Source: Pedobacter cryoconitis (GTDB lineage Bacteria; Bacteroidota; Bacteroidia; Sphingobacteriales; Sphingobacteriaceae). Taken from it: a DNA stretch of 64,000 nucleotides. Position numbers and translations under genes: made by a program. Under the pieces are notes generated by a model. The model saw only the letters and a list, made by a program, of their open reading frames with translations, was not told the DNA's origin and did not search any database. Shown piece by piece: positions 44,322 through 52,710 of the stretch. The stretch is taken from assembly GCF_003259615.1 (NCBI RefSeq), contig NZ_QLLR01000002.1, positions 124,001 through 188,000 of the forward strand. The letters are read 5' to 3'. Positions within the stretch are counted from its first letter, which is position 1. Every line of letters begins with the position of its first letter.

Positions 44322-44529
44322 ACCTGCTTCCCTGGCGTAAGATAAATGCGCCCAGCATTAATGCCACTGCGACACCAGATATACCCGGAAACAAAATAAA
44401 AAGATAAAGTATAGCACTAATCCCTGCAACGGCAAGAACAAACAGCAACCCTTTTAAAGGGGTTTCCATTTTAAAAGCGGCTATAACTGTAAATAAGTAA
44501 AACGTGGCAGCGAGTATCGGTAAGAACAT
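44320..44529 (-). CDS. Small hydrophobic membrane protein, unrecognised
   Basis: The protein has 69 residues, almost entirely hydrophobic, with two likely membrane helices (about 3-21 and 27-62) and a basic end (RQGSR). It starts with ATG at 44529 and lies between the DUF4397 terminator and the GH125 gene. Its family is not recognised. The consistent hydrophobic reading suggests it is real, but the only support is the frame itself. Confidence 0.5.
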   Translation of the reverse strand: MFLPILAATFYLFTVIAAFKMETPLKGLLFVLAVAGISAILYLFILFPGISGVAVALMLGAFILRQGSR

Positions 44530-44613
44530 TTACAAATATGCCAACCTAATGTTAAGTTAATGTTAAGCATTCTTCATAATTTCATTTCAATGACAATATA
44601 GAATCGCTATAAG

Positions 44614-46032
44614 CTAAACCAATAAATAAGGCCGCTCCTGGTATATTTTCCATAAAAACTCTGCAAACAGGCTATTAGCTCTCGAATAAGGAGAACCAGT
44701 GAACTGTTTTGGATTATCAGGGTCAAAAGATTCATGTAAAACGCCGGTATCTCCATGACATTTTTGCAGCATTTTCAGGCAAAGTTTAATCTCCTCGTCA
44801 TCCGTACTGGTTAATCCCCTGGCAATAATACTCATGGGCCAGATCAGATGTTTAGTGACCCGCGGACTTCCTATACCTTCTGCCAGGCTGCCTTTATAAA
44901 AAAACGGGTTATCCGCTGAAAGTACCATTTTGCGTGTATTCAGGTACACCGGATCAGTCATCGAAATTGCGCCCAGGTAAGGCAATGCCAGTAAACTGGG
45001 TACATTTGCATCATCCATCAGGTTGTAACTCCCCATTCCATTTACTTCATAGGCGTAGACCTTACCATAGGTGGCATGCTCTACAATCGCATATTTTTGT
45101 AAGGCCTGTCTGACTTCCAGTGCAAGCGCTTCCATTTCTTTAGCCACAGCCTCATCCGCTTTAATAATCCTGAATAATTCTGCAGCCTGTCGCAGACTCA
45201 CTACGGCAAAGAAATTCGAAGGAACCAGGAAAGAGAAAACGGTCGCATCCTCACTTGGCCGGAAAGCTGAACAAATCAGCCCGACGGGTTTTACCGGGTA
45301 ACCAAAACCCTCCATTGGCAAACTATCAGTGGCCCATAAAGTGGTACGCTGGAAGTGATAAGGTCCAGCATTTTCTTTACGCTGCTGTTCTTTAAAAGTT
45401 TTCAGAATAGTTTTAACCGCGTCCTGCCATTTGGAATCAAAAAAACTGGTGTCTTTGGTTTGCTGCCAGTACCGGTAAGACAAACGAATAGGATAACACA
45501 GGGAATCGAGCTCCCATTTGCGTTCATGCACACCTGGCAGCATGGTAGTCAGGTCATCTTTCATAGCCCCCACCTTCGTTGGGTCATTATAAAAAGAACT
45601 TGCATAAGGGTCTTTAAGTACATAAGAAACCTGTCTGCTGATGACTCCCCCAACCAGGTTTCTCAAGCCTTTATCTCTTCTTAAAAATGGCAAATAAGTC
45701 CACATATGCACACTGCTGTCTCTCAGCCACATCGCATCTACGTCTCCGGTACTTAAAAAAGTATCTGGTTTTCCATTAAACTCTGTATAAGTAACCAGGT
45801 TGTCCAGCGCATTTGGGAAACAGTTATTAAATAACCAGCCCAACTCTTTATTTTTCACCTTATCGGTAAACTCGATAATCGCATTTTCAACCGATCTGCT
45901 GGTGAAACGACGTAGCTCGATTGGTTTTCTTACGATTGGAAACCCGGTATCAGCAGCAAATGACAACATTTTTCCCGACACCAGGGCGGCTGTTAAAAGC
46001 CCCGCTTTCTGCACAAATGATCTTCTCTTCAT
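44614..46032 (-). CDS. Glycoside hydrolase family 125 (exo-alpha-1,6-mannosidase)
   Basis: The protein has 472 residues. The signature of GH125 is STGDVDAMWLRDSSVHMWTYLPFL near residue 95, with the catalytic-region Asp. Other marks are LKDPYASSFYNDPTK and SPRVTKHLIWPMSIIARGLTS. The N-terminus has a twin-arginine-like signal (KRRSFVQKAG), pointing to export in a folded state. GH125 enzymes remove terminal alpha-1,6-mannose by an inverting mechanism, usually in N-glycan or mannan use. No other mannan genes are adjacent. Confidence 0.92.
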   Translation of the reverse strand: MKRRSFVQKAGLLTAALVSGKMLSFAADTGFPIVRKPIELRRFTSRSVENAIIEFTDKVKNKELGWLFNNCFPNALDNLVTYTEFNGKPDTFLSTGDVDAMWLRDSSVHMWTYLPFLRRDKGLRNLVGGVISRQVSYVLKDPYASSFYNDPTKVGAMKDDLTTMLPGVHERKWELDSLCYPIRLSYRYWQQTKDTSFFDSKWQDAVKTILKTFKEQQRKENAGPYHFQRTTLWATDSLPMEGFGYPVKPVGLICSAFRPSEDATVFSFLVPSNFFAVVSLRQAAELFRIIKADEAVAKEMEALALEVRQALQKYAIVEHATYGKVYAYEVNGMGSYNLMDDANVPSLLALPYLGAISMTDPVYLNTRKMVLSADNPFFYKGSLAEGIGSPRVTKHLIWPMSIIARGLTSTDDEEIKLCLKMLQKCHGDTGVLHESFDPDNPKQFTGSPYSRANSLFAEFLWKIYQERPYLLV

Positions 46033-46231
46033 TAATTATCTATCAGATTAACTTCGTGTCTGTAAAATCAGGCAACGGACACTTCAGGTTAAAAGCATTC
46101 AAACAATCTGCCAATATTATATATTTTTTTTTAAATATCGGAGTGTCTTTGTATTTTAATATAAAACGGTACAGCATAAATGTCTAGTATTTTAATAGTC
46201 CTTTTATCTCAATAAAAACTATATTAGCCCT

Positions 46232-47452
46232 ATGAACAGCTTCTATAAGAGTTATAAAGGGATTATCTGGCTGATAGCTGGTATCATTGCCGGTAGTTTA
46301 GCCGGCTTAATATTCGGCGATCGTGTTAAAGTTTTAAAACCCATAGGGGAAATATTCCTTAATCTTTTATTTACCGCTGTAATCCCTCTGGTCTTTTTCT
46401 CTATTTCATCAGCCATTGGCGGACTGAAGGAAACTAATAAGCTCAGTAAAATGATGGCAGTCATGGTATTGGTGTTTTTATCTACCGTACTGATTGCTGC
46501 CTCTTTAACGATTCTGGCGGTCAGGATTTTCCCGGTTCATGAGCACATGACCAGTGCCCCGCTGACAGAAACTATAGTTAAAAAACCTTTTGGAGATCAG
46601 ATTACCCAATTGCTGACCACCAGTGAATTCTTTGAGCTGTTATCCAGAAAAAGTATGCTGGCGATGATTATCTTTTCTGTGCTGACGGGTTTTGCGACTT
46701 TACGCTCAGGAGCTTATGGAACAGCCTTTTCGAATTTCCTGAATGCAGGGAATGAAGTCTTCAAAAATGTGTTCATTATTATCATGAAACTTGCTCCTCT
46801 AGGGCTTGGGGCTTATTTTGCTTACCAGGTGGGTGTTTTTGGCCCCCAGTTATTCGGCACCTATGCCAGGTCCCTCGGACTCTATTATGGAACAGGAGCT
46901 TTTTATTTTGTGGTTATTTTCACCCTTTACGCATTCGTGGCCGGGGGGATGAAAGGTATTAAAAAGTATTGGAACAACAACATTATCCCATCGGCCACTG
47001 CCATAGGTACCTGCAGCAGTATTGCCAACATACCTGCCAATTTAGAGGCAGCAGAAAAAATAGGAATCCCTTCTTATATTGCAAATGTAACTATCCCGCT
47101 GGGCGCGACGCTGCACAAAGACGGCTCAAGTATTTCTTCCATTATCAAAATGGCGGTTGTATTCGCGATGTTCGGTAAGGGTTTTGATAATATAGAAACG
47201 ATAACCATCGCCCTGGGGATGACAGTACTGGTCAGTATTGTGGAGGGAGGTATTCCAAATGGCGGTTACGTAGGTGAATTGTTATTCATTTCCGCTTATG
47301 GCTTCCCCCCTGAGGCTTTACCACCGGCGATGATCATCGGAACGTTAGTAGATCCGATGGCCACCTTGTTAAATTCTACCGGCGACACCGTAGCGGCCAT
47401 GTTAGTGGCACGTTTTACGGAGGGAAAAAATTGGTTAGCTACAAAGGCATAA
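46232..47452 (+). CDS. Dicarboxylate/amino acid:cation symporter (DAACS family)
   Basis: The protein has 406 residues with about eight membrane helices and two re-entrant hairpins. GDRVKVLKPIGEIFLNLLFTAVIPLVFFSI at residues about 29-60 is the family start region. The C-terminal substrate-binding hairpins include TCSSIANIPANLEAAEKIG and VTIPLGATLHKDGSSIS, and VDPMATLLNSTGDTVAAML is the conserved helix 8 motif. It imports acidic amino acids or C4-dicarboxylates with H+ or Na+; the substrate is not predictable. Its end overlaps the convergent gene by 14 bp. Confidence 0.9.
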   Translation: MNSFYKSYKGIIWLIAGIIAGSLAGLIFGDRVKVLKPIGEIFLNLLFTAVIPLVFFSISSAIGGLKETNKLSKMMAVMVLVFLSTVLIAASLTILAVRIFPVHEHMTSAPLTETIVKKPFGDQITQLLTTSEFFELLSRKSMLAMIIFSVLTGFATLRSGAYGTAFSNFLNAGNEVFKNVFIIIMKLAPLGLGAYFAYQVGVFGPQLFGTYARSLGLYYGTGAFYFVVIFTLYAFVAGGMKGIKKYWNNNIIPSATAIGTCSSIANIPANLEAAEKIGIPSYIANVTIPLGATLHKDGSSISSIIKMAVVFAMFGKGFDNIETITIALGMTVLVSIVEGGIPNGGYVGELLFISAYGFPPEALPPAMIIGTLVDPMATLLNSTGDTVAAMLVARFTEGKNWLATKA

Positions 47453-48251
47453 AACCATTTTCAATATTATCATCATGTAAACCAATTACAGAGTAGTGTC
47501 TTGGCAGATACCAGGTAACGGTTTGCATCATATTTCTATAGTGAGTTTCCGTCTCAAAACGATCCGGGGTAATATTAAATGCCAGATCCTGTTTAAGTTC
47601 CTCACCTACTGTGCGGGCCATTAACAAAACTTTAGGGCCTTCAATACCATTTAGTTCAAAGAAATCTTTCAGGAGTTTTCTTGTGGAAGACGGAAGGATA
47701 GTTTCGGCAGGTTGTCCAACCATAATCTCTTCCCCTTCAGCAACGACCTCTTCGGTGTTGCTGCTAATGCTGAACTGGCTGTCTTCGGCTGTAAAGAAAC
47801 TGCCATTCAGGTTATAATTTAAAAGATCTCCGTAAGAAAGTACCCAATCAGGTTGTCCTTCTCCAGGATTAATCACGACACCGTATCCTCTTTCCAGCAA
47901 AAAATCAGTAATCATTCTTTCAATATAAAAAGATTGATATTCTTCACCAGGTTCAGGAACAAATAATTGAAAATAAGGGAACCCATCAGGTCCGGCTATA
48001 ATTTGCGGTGTTCCGCAACGTAAGCTGGCCAGAGGCAGATCGGCCAAAAAGCGGCTTACCCATTCCTCATCTCTATGCTCCATTGGTACAGCTAAAAGTA
48101 TAGCCAGCATCTTTGTTTTTTCTAAATCTCCAAGATACTCCTCAGGAACCTGTTGTTTTCCTGCTCCGGCAACTGACTCATTCTTAACCGTTTTCCCAGT
48201 TTCCGTTTCCTTTGCTGTCTCAGTCTTTTTGAAAATATCGAATAATCCCAT
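47439..48251 (-). CDS. Conserved-looking cytoplasmic protein of unknown function
   Basis: The protein has 270 residues from the ATG at 48251 (MGLFDIFKKTE). A longer frame to 48296 would add unlikely residues. It is acidic, with no signal peptide or membrane segment. The MGLF-x-x-F-K-K start is common in small Bacteroidota proteins of unknown role. Segments such as GPDGFPYFQLFVPEPGEEYQSFYIERMITDFLLERG and YLPRHYSVIGLHDDN look like folded domain cores, but I do not recognise the family. Confidence 0.6.
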   Translation of the reverse strand: MGLFDIFKKTETAKETETGKTVKNESVAGAGKQQVPEEYLGDLEKTKMLAILLAVPMEHRDEEWVSRFLADLPLASLRCGTPQIIAGPDGFPYFQLFVPEPGEEYQSFYIERMITDFLLERGYGVVINPGEGQPDWVLSYGDLLNYNLNGSFFTAEDSQFSISSNTEEVVAEGEEIMVGQPAETILPSSTRKLLKDFFELNGIEGPKVLLMARTVGEELKQDLAFNITPDRFETETHYRNMMQTVTWYLPRHYSVIGLHDDNIENGFMPL

Positions 48252-48649
48252 GTAATATAAAATTGCTAACCCGTCCGGTGTATCCTTTAAGCGCAACCCA
48301 AATTTAGCAAAATATAGATAAATAGGGCGTTAATTGTACATATTGTGTCAATATCTCATTTTTTACTTTTAAAAAATCATTTAAAAACCAGATAACCAAG
48401 CAACTAATATGCTTTAAAAATGCCATCCAGAATTTCATTGTTTTTTGGAGCTGCTGACTGAGTATTAGCGCGTAATTGTAGAATTAAAAGATTGGCAATA
48501 GAATTAAGAGCAGCCTGTAGATAAATCTGGATGGCAATAGCAATTTACGCACAAATCTTTGGAGAAACCAGGGTCAGCTGTCTCAAAAATACAAATCTCG
48601 AAACAGGTAGTTTTATTACAAAAACAAGCCAATATTTAAAGCTCAGGAC
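48252..48649. other. Intergenic gap upstream of the DUF6266 remnant
   Basis: This 398-bp gap contains the 116-bp inverted-repeat-flanked segment (48421-48536) and a perfect small repeat ATATTG-N3-CAATAT (48341-48355) upstream of the unknown gene. No coding frame was recognised. Confidence 0.5.
48421..48536. repeat. 116-bp segment with 11-bp terminal inverted repeats (MITE-like)
   Basis: The ends are TGCCATCCAGA (48421-48431) and its exact complement TCTGGATGGCA (48526-48536). The interior carries no ORF. No target-site duplication is evident in the flanking bases. Its place beside a decayed DUF6266 gene fits a small non-autonomous element or a long hairpin. The mobile-element reading is tentative. 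Confidence 0.35.
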
Positions 48650-48974
48650 ATGTCTGCAAACAATGCTGCTAAGTCTGTGAATATGAAGCATGCCATTAAA
48701 GGGGAGTTTCCTGAGCAACAGATTAACTGGGATACTATACTGGTTGCAGACGGAGAACTGGTTAAACCGGAAAATGTAGTGGTAAAAGTCGCAAACAATA
48801 CCTTTAATTTTACCTGGGATGAAGATAAAACAGGTTTGGCTTCTCCGAATGACAGAACCATGATCCTGTTATATAACCAGGAATACCAGCATTTCTTTGC
48901 CAATTATAGCCTTTAAAGATGTCATGAGCGATGAGGTTTCAAAAAGCATTTATTGCGGAAGCTTTTTAAACTAA
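48650..48974 (+). pseudogene. DUF6266 gene remnant, truncated and frameshifted
   Basis: An open frame of 88 codons (48650-48916) encodes the middle of a DUF6266 protein (INWDTILVADGELVKPENVVV, FNFTWDEDKTG, NDRTMILLYNQE). The expected N-terminal part (about 100 residues) is missing: an in-frame TAG lies about 60 nt upstream. The frame stops early at 48916, but the next frame from about 48903 to 48974 reads IIAFKDVMSDEVSKSIYCG, the usual DUF6266 C-terminal strand. This indicates a frameshift together with loss of about 30 residues. Confidence 0.7.
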
Positions 48975-48997
48975 GTACAAATTAAACGCTTTGTGCT

Positions 48998-49522
48998 TCA
49001 GGAAATAGAAAGCCTGAAAACCTCTCCCATTTCAATTTTTAAGCTAAAAGAATCTTTTAGAGCGATCTGGCGGTAATGTGCCAGAATGACTCGGATTACC
49101 CCACCATGAGTGACTATTGCGACCTTTTGAAAAGGCTGTAGTAAAACTTCCTTCAGGAATGACATTACCCTATGCTCCATTTCCAGCATGGTTTCTCCAT
49201 TAGGTGGAGCAAGGTTTACAAAATCTTCCATCCAGATCCCGCATTCAGTCCGGTCTATGGTATCCCAGGTATCCCCTTCCCAATCTCCAAAATTCAGTTC
49301 ATATAAGGCTTCATTTTGCACATAAGCTGCCGAAATCTCAGCAGCCATTACCTGGCACCTGAAAGAAGGACTCGAATACACTTTATCCAGATCAGCTGGA
49401 ATTTGCTGCAGCACTGCCTGCTTCTCCTGTGCAAAGCTTTCGGCAACTGGAACATTCATCCGGCCATAAATCAATCCTTTGGAAATGAGCGGAGTGGTGT
49501 GCCGGATCAGATAAACTTCCAT
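48998..49522 (-). CDS. cobC: Alpha-ribazole phosphatase (histidine phosphatase family)
   Basis: The protein has 174 residues. The histidine phosphatase motif is YLIRHTTP near the N-terminus (catalytic His with the RHG variant RHT), with the acid in ELNFGDWEGDTWD and the second His in AIVTHGGVIR. In cobalamin synthesis it removes the phosphate from alpha-ribazole-5'-phosphate or adenosylcobalamin-5'-phosphate. Its start overlaps the end of cobS by 16 bp, which fixes the pathway over other members of this large family. Confidence 0.9.
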   Translation of the reverse strand: MEVYLIRHTTPLISKGLIYGRMNVPVAESFAQEKQAVLQQIPADLDKVYSSPSFRCQVMAAEISAAYVQNEALYELNFGDWEGDTWDTIDRTECGIWMEDFVNLAPPNGETMLEMEHRVMSFLKEVLLQPFQKVAIVTHGGVIRVILAHYRQIALKDSFSLKIEMGEVFRLSIS

Positions 49523-50304
49523 ATCAAAATATAAGTTAAGTAAACTGTCACTTCAGTAAGCTGCTGTACTGCGCCCAGACAATCACCAGTATATCCGCCA
49601 ATCCATTTGTTAAAATAAGCGCCCAGATAAAAACTAAAAAGCAGTACAGGGATTACCAGCAGTAATAGCAGAGGCTGACCCAGGTAAACTGTTAACCCAA
49701 TCAGTGGGATCAGGGTAAAAACACCGGCAATAACCAGGTTCATCACGCTACCTTTAGCTACTGCGCCGCTTGCTTTACTTTCTTCAATACGGGCATAGTT
49801 ATGGTTAAAAACCAGTGTGATTGCCGCAAATCTGCTCAGGGAGTGTGCCACTATAAATAATCCGGCAATAGTGATGACATTTGCAGCGATGAAGGTTTCG
49901 GTAAATAACTGCATTAAAGCAGCGAATTTAAGCCCCATTAATAAAATCAAACCGACCACACCGTAAGTACCTAAACGGCTGTCTTTCATGATCGTCAGAA
50001 TTTTCTCTTTTGCCCATCCGCCTCCAAAGCCATCACATACGTCCGCAAAACCATCTTCATGAAAGCCTCCCGTTAACAAAACAGAAGCTACCATAGCCAG
50101 TAAAATTGCTAAGGCCTCACCAAACAGGTAAGTTGCGCCAATAAAAACACCCGCAGTAACCAGCCCGATAATCCAGCCTACAACAGGTAAATAACGGATC
50201 GAATCTGGCAGGTTATGGGAGTTGTCCTGATGTACGTAAGCTGGCCCGGGTAACCTGGAATAGAAAGATAAGGCAGTAAAAAAGAGTTTTAGTTCTTGAT
50301 TCAT
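49507..50304 (-). CDS. cobS: Adenosylcobinamide-GDP ribazoletransferase (cobalamin synthase)
   Basis: The protein has 265 residues with about six membrane helices. The active-site motif is GGFHEDGFADVCDGFGGGW, the conserved D-G-x-x-D-x-x-D-G segment, followed by EKILTIMKDSRLGTYG. It joins adenosylcobinamide-GDP and alpha-ribazole(-phosphate) at the inner membrane. It is one base into the cobT stop (overlap at 50304) and overlaps cobC downstream. Confidence 0.95.
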   Translation of the reverse strand: MNQELKLFFTALSFYSRLPGPAYVHQDNSHNLPDSIRYLPVVGWIIGLVTAGVFIGATYLFGEALAILLAMVASVLLTGGFHEDGFADVCDGFGGGWAKEKILTIMKDSRLGTYGVVGLILLMGLKFAALMQLFTETFIAANVITIAGLFIVAHSLSRFAAITLVFNHNYARIEESKASGAVAKGSVMNLVIAGVFTLIPLIGLTVYLGQPLLLLLVIPVLLFSFYLGAYFNKWIGGYTGDCLGAVQQLTEVTVYLTYILIWKFI

Positions 50305-51308
50305 CAGGATTTATTAGAAATCGCCGCACTTTGAAAACTAGCCATTTCATTTAAAAAGTTCACCGCACTTTTAAGCAGCGGATAAGCTAGTGCGCAACCA
50401 GTACCCTCTCCCAAACGCAGATGAAGGCTTAACAAAGGCTTTGCACCAAGGTAAGATAATAATAAACGGTGTCCTTTTTCCTCAGACTCATGGCAGAAAA
50501 CAGCATTGTTTTTTATACTTTGATCTATATGATAAGCACAAAGATAAGCTGCCGTTGCAATGAACCCGTCTATCATGACGATCATTTTTCTTTTCCCTGC
50601 GGCCAGTATAGCACCTGTCATTTCCAGCAATTCAAATCCACCGAAATAGGCCATCAATTTAAAAATGTCATGATCTCCTTTATAGTTAGCAACTGCCTGT
50701 TCCAGAATCTGCTGTTTTTTAAGCAGCTGCTCATCATTTAATCCTGTACCTCTGCCAATACAATCTGAGAGTGGTAAATCACAAATTAAACTCATCAGTA
50801 CCGCAGCGCTGGAAGTATTACCGATGCCCATTTCTCCGAAACCGATCACATTACATCCTTTGGCAGCTATCTCAGCCACTACGGCCTCCCCTTTTAATAA
50901 ACAAAGTTCTGCTTGAAAGTTAGTCATTGCAGGGCCGTGTAAAAAGGACGAAGTCCCTTTGGCAATTTTTCCGTCACCCAATGGTAATCCATCTTTAAAA
51001 TCATAATTCACTCCTGCATCAACCACCTGGAGAATGATCGCATGCTGTTTACAAAAAACATTGATTGCAGCCCCTCCGTCAAGAAAATTAAACACCATTT
51101 GCCGGGTTACTTCCTGGGGAAAGGCACTGACTCCTTCTTTAGCAATTCCATGGTCTGCTGCAAAAACAACCAGGTGAGGTTTGAGGAGTTGCGGGCTCGT
51201 TGTTCCCAATACTGAGCCTATTTGCAAGGCAAGGTCTTCCAGTACGCCCAAAGATCCCGGAGGCTTCGTTTTGTTATCTATTAATATTTTTAAATCTTCA
51301 ATGATCAT
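50304..51308 (-). CDS. cobT: Nicotinate-nucleotide:dimethylbenzimidazole phosphoribosyltransferase
   Basis: The protein has 334 residues. It activates 5,6-dimethylbenzimidazole to alpha-ribazole phosphate, the lower ligand. Family marks are KTKPPGSLGVLEDLA at the start, FAADHGIAKEGVSAFPQEVT, VIGFGEMGIGNTSSAA, and the C-terminal catalytic Glu region LRLGEGTGCALAYPLL. The length is close to the usual 350. It is in a tight run with cobU upstream (67 bp) and cobS downstream. Confidence 0.96.
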   Translation of the reverse strand: MIIEDLKILIDNKTKPPGSLGVLEDLALQIGSVLGTTSPQLLKPHLVVFAADHGIAKEGVSAFPQEVTRQMVFNFLDGGAAINVFCKQHAIILQVVDAGVNYDFKDGLPLGDGKIAKGTSSFLHGPAMTNFQAELCLLKGEAVVAEIAAKGCNVIGFGEMGIGNTSSAAVLMSLICDLPLSDCIGRGTGLNDEQLLKKQQILEQAVANYKGDHDIFKLMAYFGGFELLEMTGAILAAGKRKMIVMIDGFIATAAYLCAYHIDQSIKNNAVFCHESEEKGHRLLLSYLGAKPLLSLHLRLGEGTGCALAYPLLKSAVNFLNEMASFQSAAISNKS

Positions 51309-51375
51309 ATATTTTTATCAAATTGGCAATTTCCTGTTTTAAGCATTTTTAATTTTAAAACAGTTTCCAATATAC

Positions 51376-51885
51376 TTAGTATTGTTTCAAAAACAAAGGA
51401 AGTCCTGACACCATAAATACGGCCTGATCGGCTTTTGCTGCCACATATTGGTTTGCCCAACCTTGAAGATCAGCGAATTTACGTCCTATCGGAGTATCCG
51501 CATGTAACCCCATCCCGAGTTCATTGGAAATTATAAAAAAAGTACCGGGCATTTCAAGCAGCTGATCAATTTCCTTTTTGAAGTCAGCCAGTGCAAGATC
51601 AATATCGTTATTGTGGTCCATAAAGAAATTAGTTAACCATAACGTTACACAATCAATCACTACAAAACGTCCCTGCAAGGGTAAAAGGTGTAAATCACGG
51701 TAAGCTTCAAAATTTGTCCATTCTGGCCCGCGGTCATCCTGATGCCGTTTTACTCTTTCCTGAAAATCATCATCCCATATTTTAGCAGTCGCCACATATA
51801 CCGGATCGGAACAAAGTTCTTTTACCCGCTGCTGTGCATAGCCACTTTTACCGCTGCGCACTCCTCCTGTGATAAAAATCAGCAT
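51376..51885 (-). CDS. cobU: Adenosylcobinamide kinase / guanylyltransferase
   Basis: The protein has 169 residues. The P-loop is ITGGVRSGKSGYAQ. The guanylylated His lies in VKRHQDDRGPEWTNFEA, the H-x-x-x-R-x-x-x-W pattern of CobU/CobP. NELGMGLHADTPIGRKFADLQGWANQ is the conserved C-terminal block. It phosphorylates adenosylcobinamide and adds GMP. The gene lies 3 bp after pduO and 67 bp before cobT. Confidence 0.95.
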   Translation of the reverse strand: MLIFITGGVRSGKSGYAQQRVKELCSDPVYVATAKIWDDDFQERVKRHQDDRGPEWTNFEAYRDLHLLPLQGRFVVIDCVTLWLTNFFMDHNNDIDLALADFKKEIDQLLEMPGTFFIISNELGMGLHADTPIGRKFADLQGWANQYVAAKADQAVFMVSGLPLFLKQY

Positions 51886-51888
51886 AGG

Positions 51889-52482
51889 TTAAGGTTTTAC
51901 GGCTGGATCAGTATTCTTAAATCGCTTATAAAGAAATAGTTGCCATTTCTCTTCTGCTACACCCGCCTTATCCATTTCAGCGCGTGACAGCGTAAAAAAT
52001 AAATCAGATAAACGGTTGATATACGCAGGAATAGTGTCATCAACTTCATCTGTTTTAATCAGACTGACCAATCTTCTTTCGCCTCTTCTCATTTGTGTTC
52101 TGACCATATGGCAAAGCGCAGAAATCTCGTTCCCTCCAGGCAGAATGAAATAATCTGAAGGATGGGTCATTGCGTTTTCCAGTTCATCAATCCATGTTTC
52201 ACAAAATACCGGGCCATCGGCAGGCATTGGATTGGTATTGATTTTTGCCGCATCAGACGGACGTGCCAGGTGGGACATCATATCCATCAGGTCTTTCTGA
52301 ATTTTATGCAGGTTAGTTTGCCATTCATGGGTAGTACCGAGTTTCACTCTGAGCATGCCTATAGTAGAATTGACCTCATCAAGCGTCCCTACACATTCTA
52401 CCCGTACATCGTCTTTATCTACACGTTTCCCTCCAAAAAGCCCGGTGGTTCCCTTATCTCCTTTTTTAGTATATATCTTCAT
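51889..52482 (-). CDS. ATP:cob(I)alamin adenosyltransferase (PduO type)
   Basis: The protein has 197 residues. The N-terminal signature is IYTKKGDKGTTGLFGGKRV, and the helical core includes ECVGTLDEVNSTIGMLR. The ATP-binding segment near the end is RTQMRRGERRLV, followed by YINRLSDLFFTLSR, as in PduO-family adenosyltransferases. It adds the 5'-deoxyadenosyl group to salvaged corrinoids, which CobU then uses. It is the first gene of the pduO-cobU-cobT-cobS-cobC run. Confidence 0.95.
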   Translation of the reverse strand: MKIYTKKGDKGTTGLFGGKRVDKDDVRVECVGTLDEVNSTIGMLRVKLGTTHEWQTNLHKIQKDLMDMMSHLARPSDAAKINTNPMPADGPVFCETWIDELENAMTHPSDYFILPGGNEISALCHMVRTQMRRGERRLVSLIKTDEVDDTIPAYINRLSDLFFTLSRAEMDKAGVAEEKWQLFLYKRFKNTDPAVKP

Positions 52483-52710
52483 GAGTTTGTTTTTAATGGT
52501 GACAAGCTATCCGGATAATCTTCCGGCTGATCAGCAGCACAATTTTAACAAATAAAATCCAGAAAGCGTCCTTCGGTACCCGGGCATTGCAAATTGAACA
52601 GAAGTCCGCAAGGAGACAAATTGCCTGAAAAAATTATTTATTCACAATTAAGATATTTATTACCTTTTAAATATAAAACAGAGGTAGCTTGCTTTAAATC
52701 ATTAAGAATT

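Noticed and set aside
46252..46464. Minus-strand frame inside the symporter gene, and similar frames opposite other large genes
   Set aside because: They are mirror frames of strongly supported genes and have no recognisable domains.
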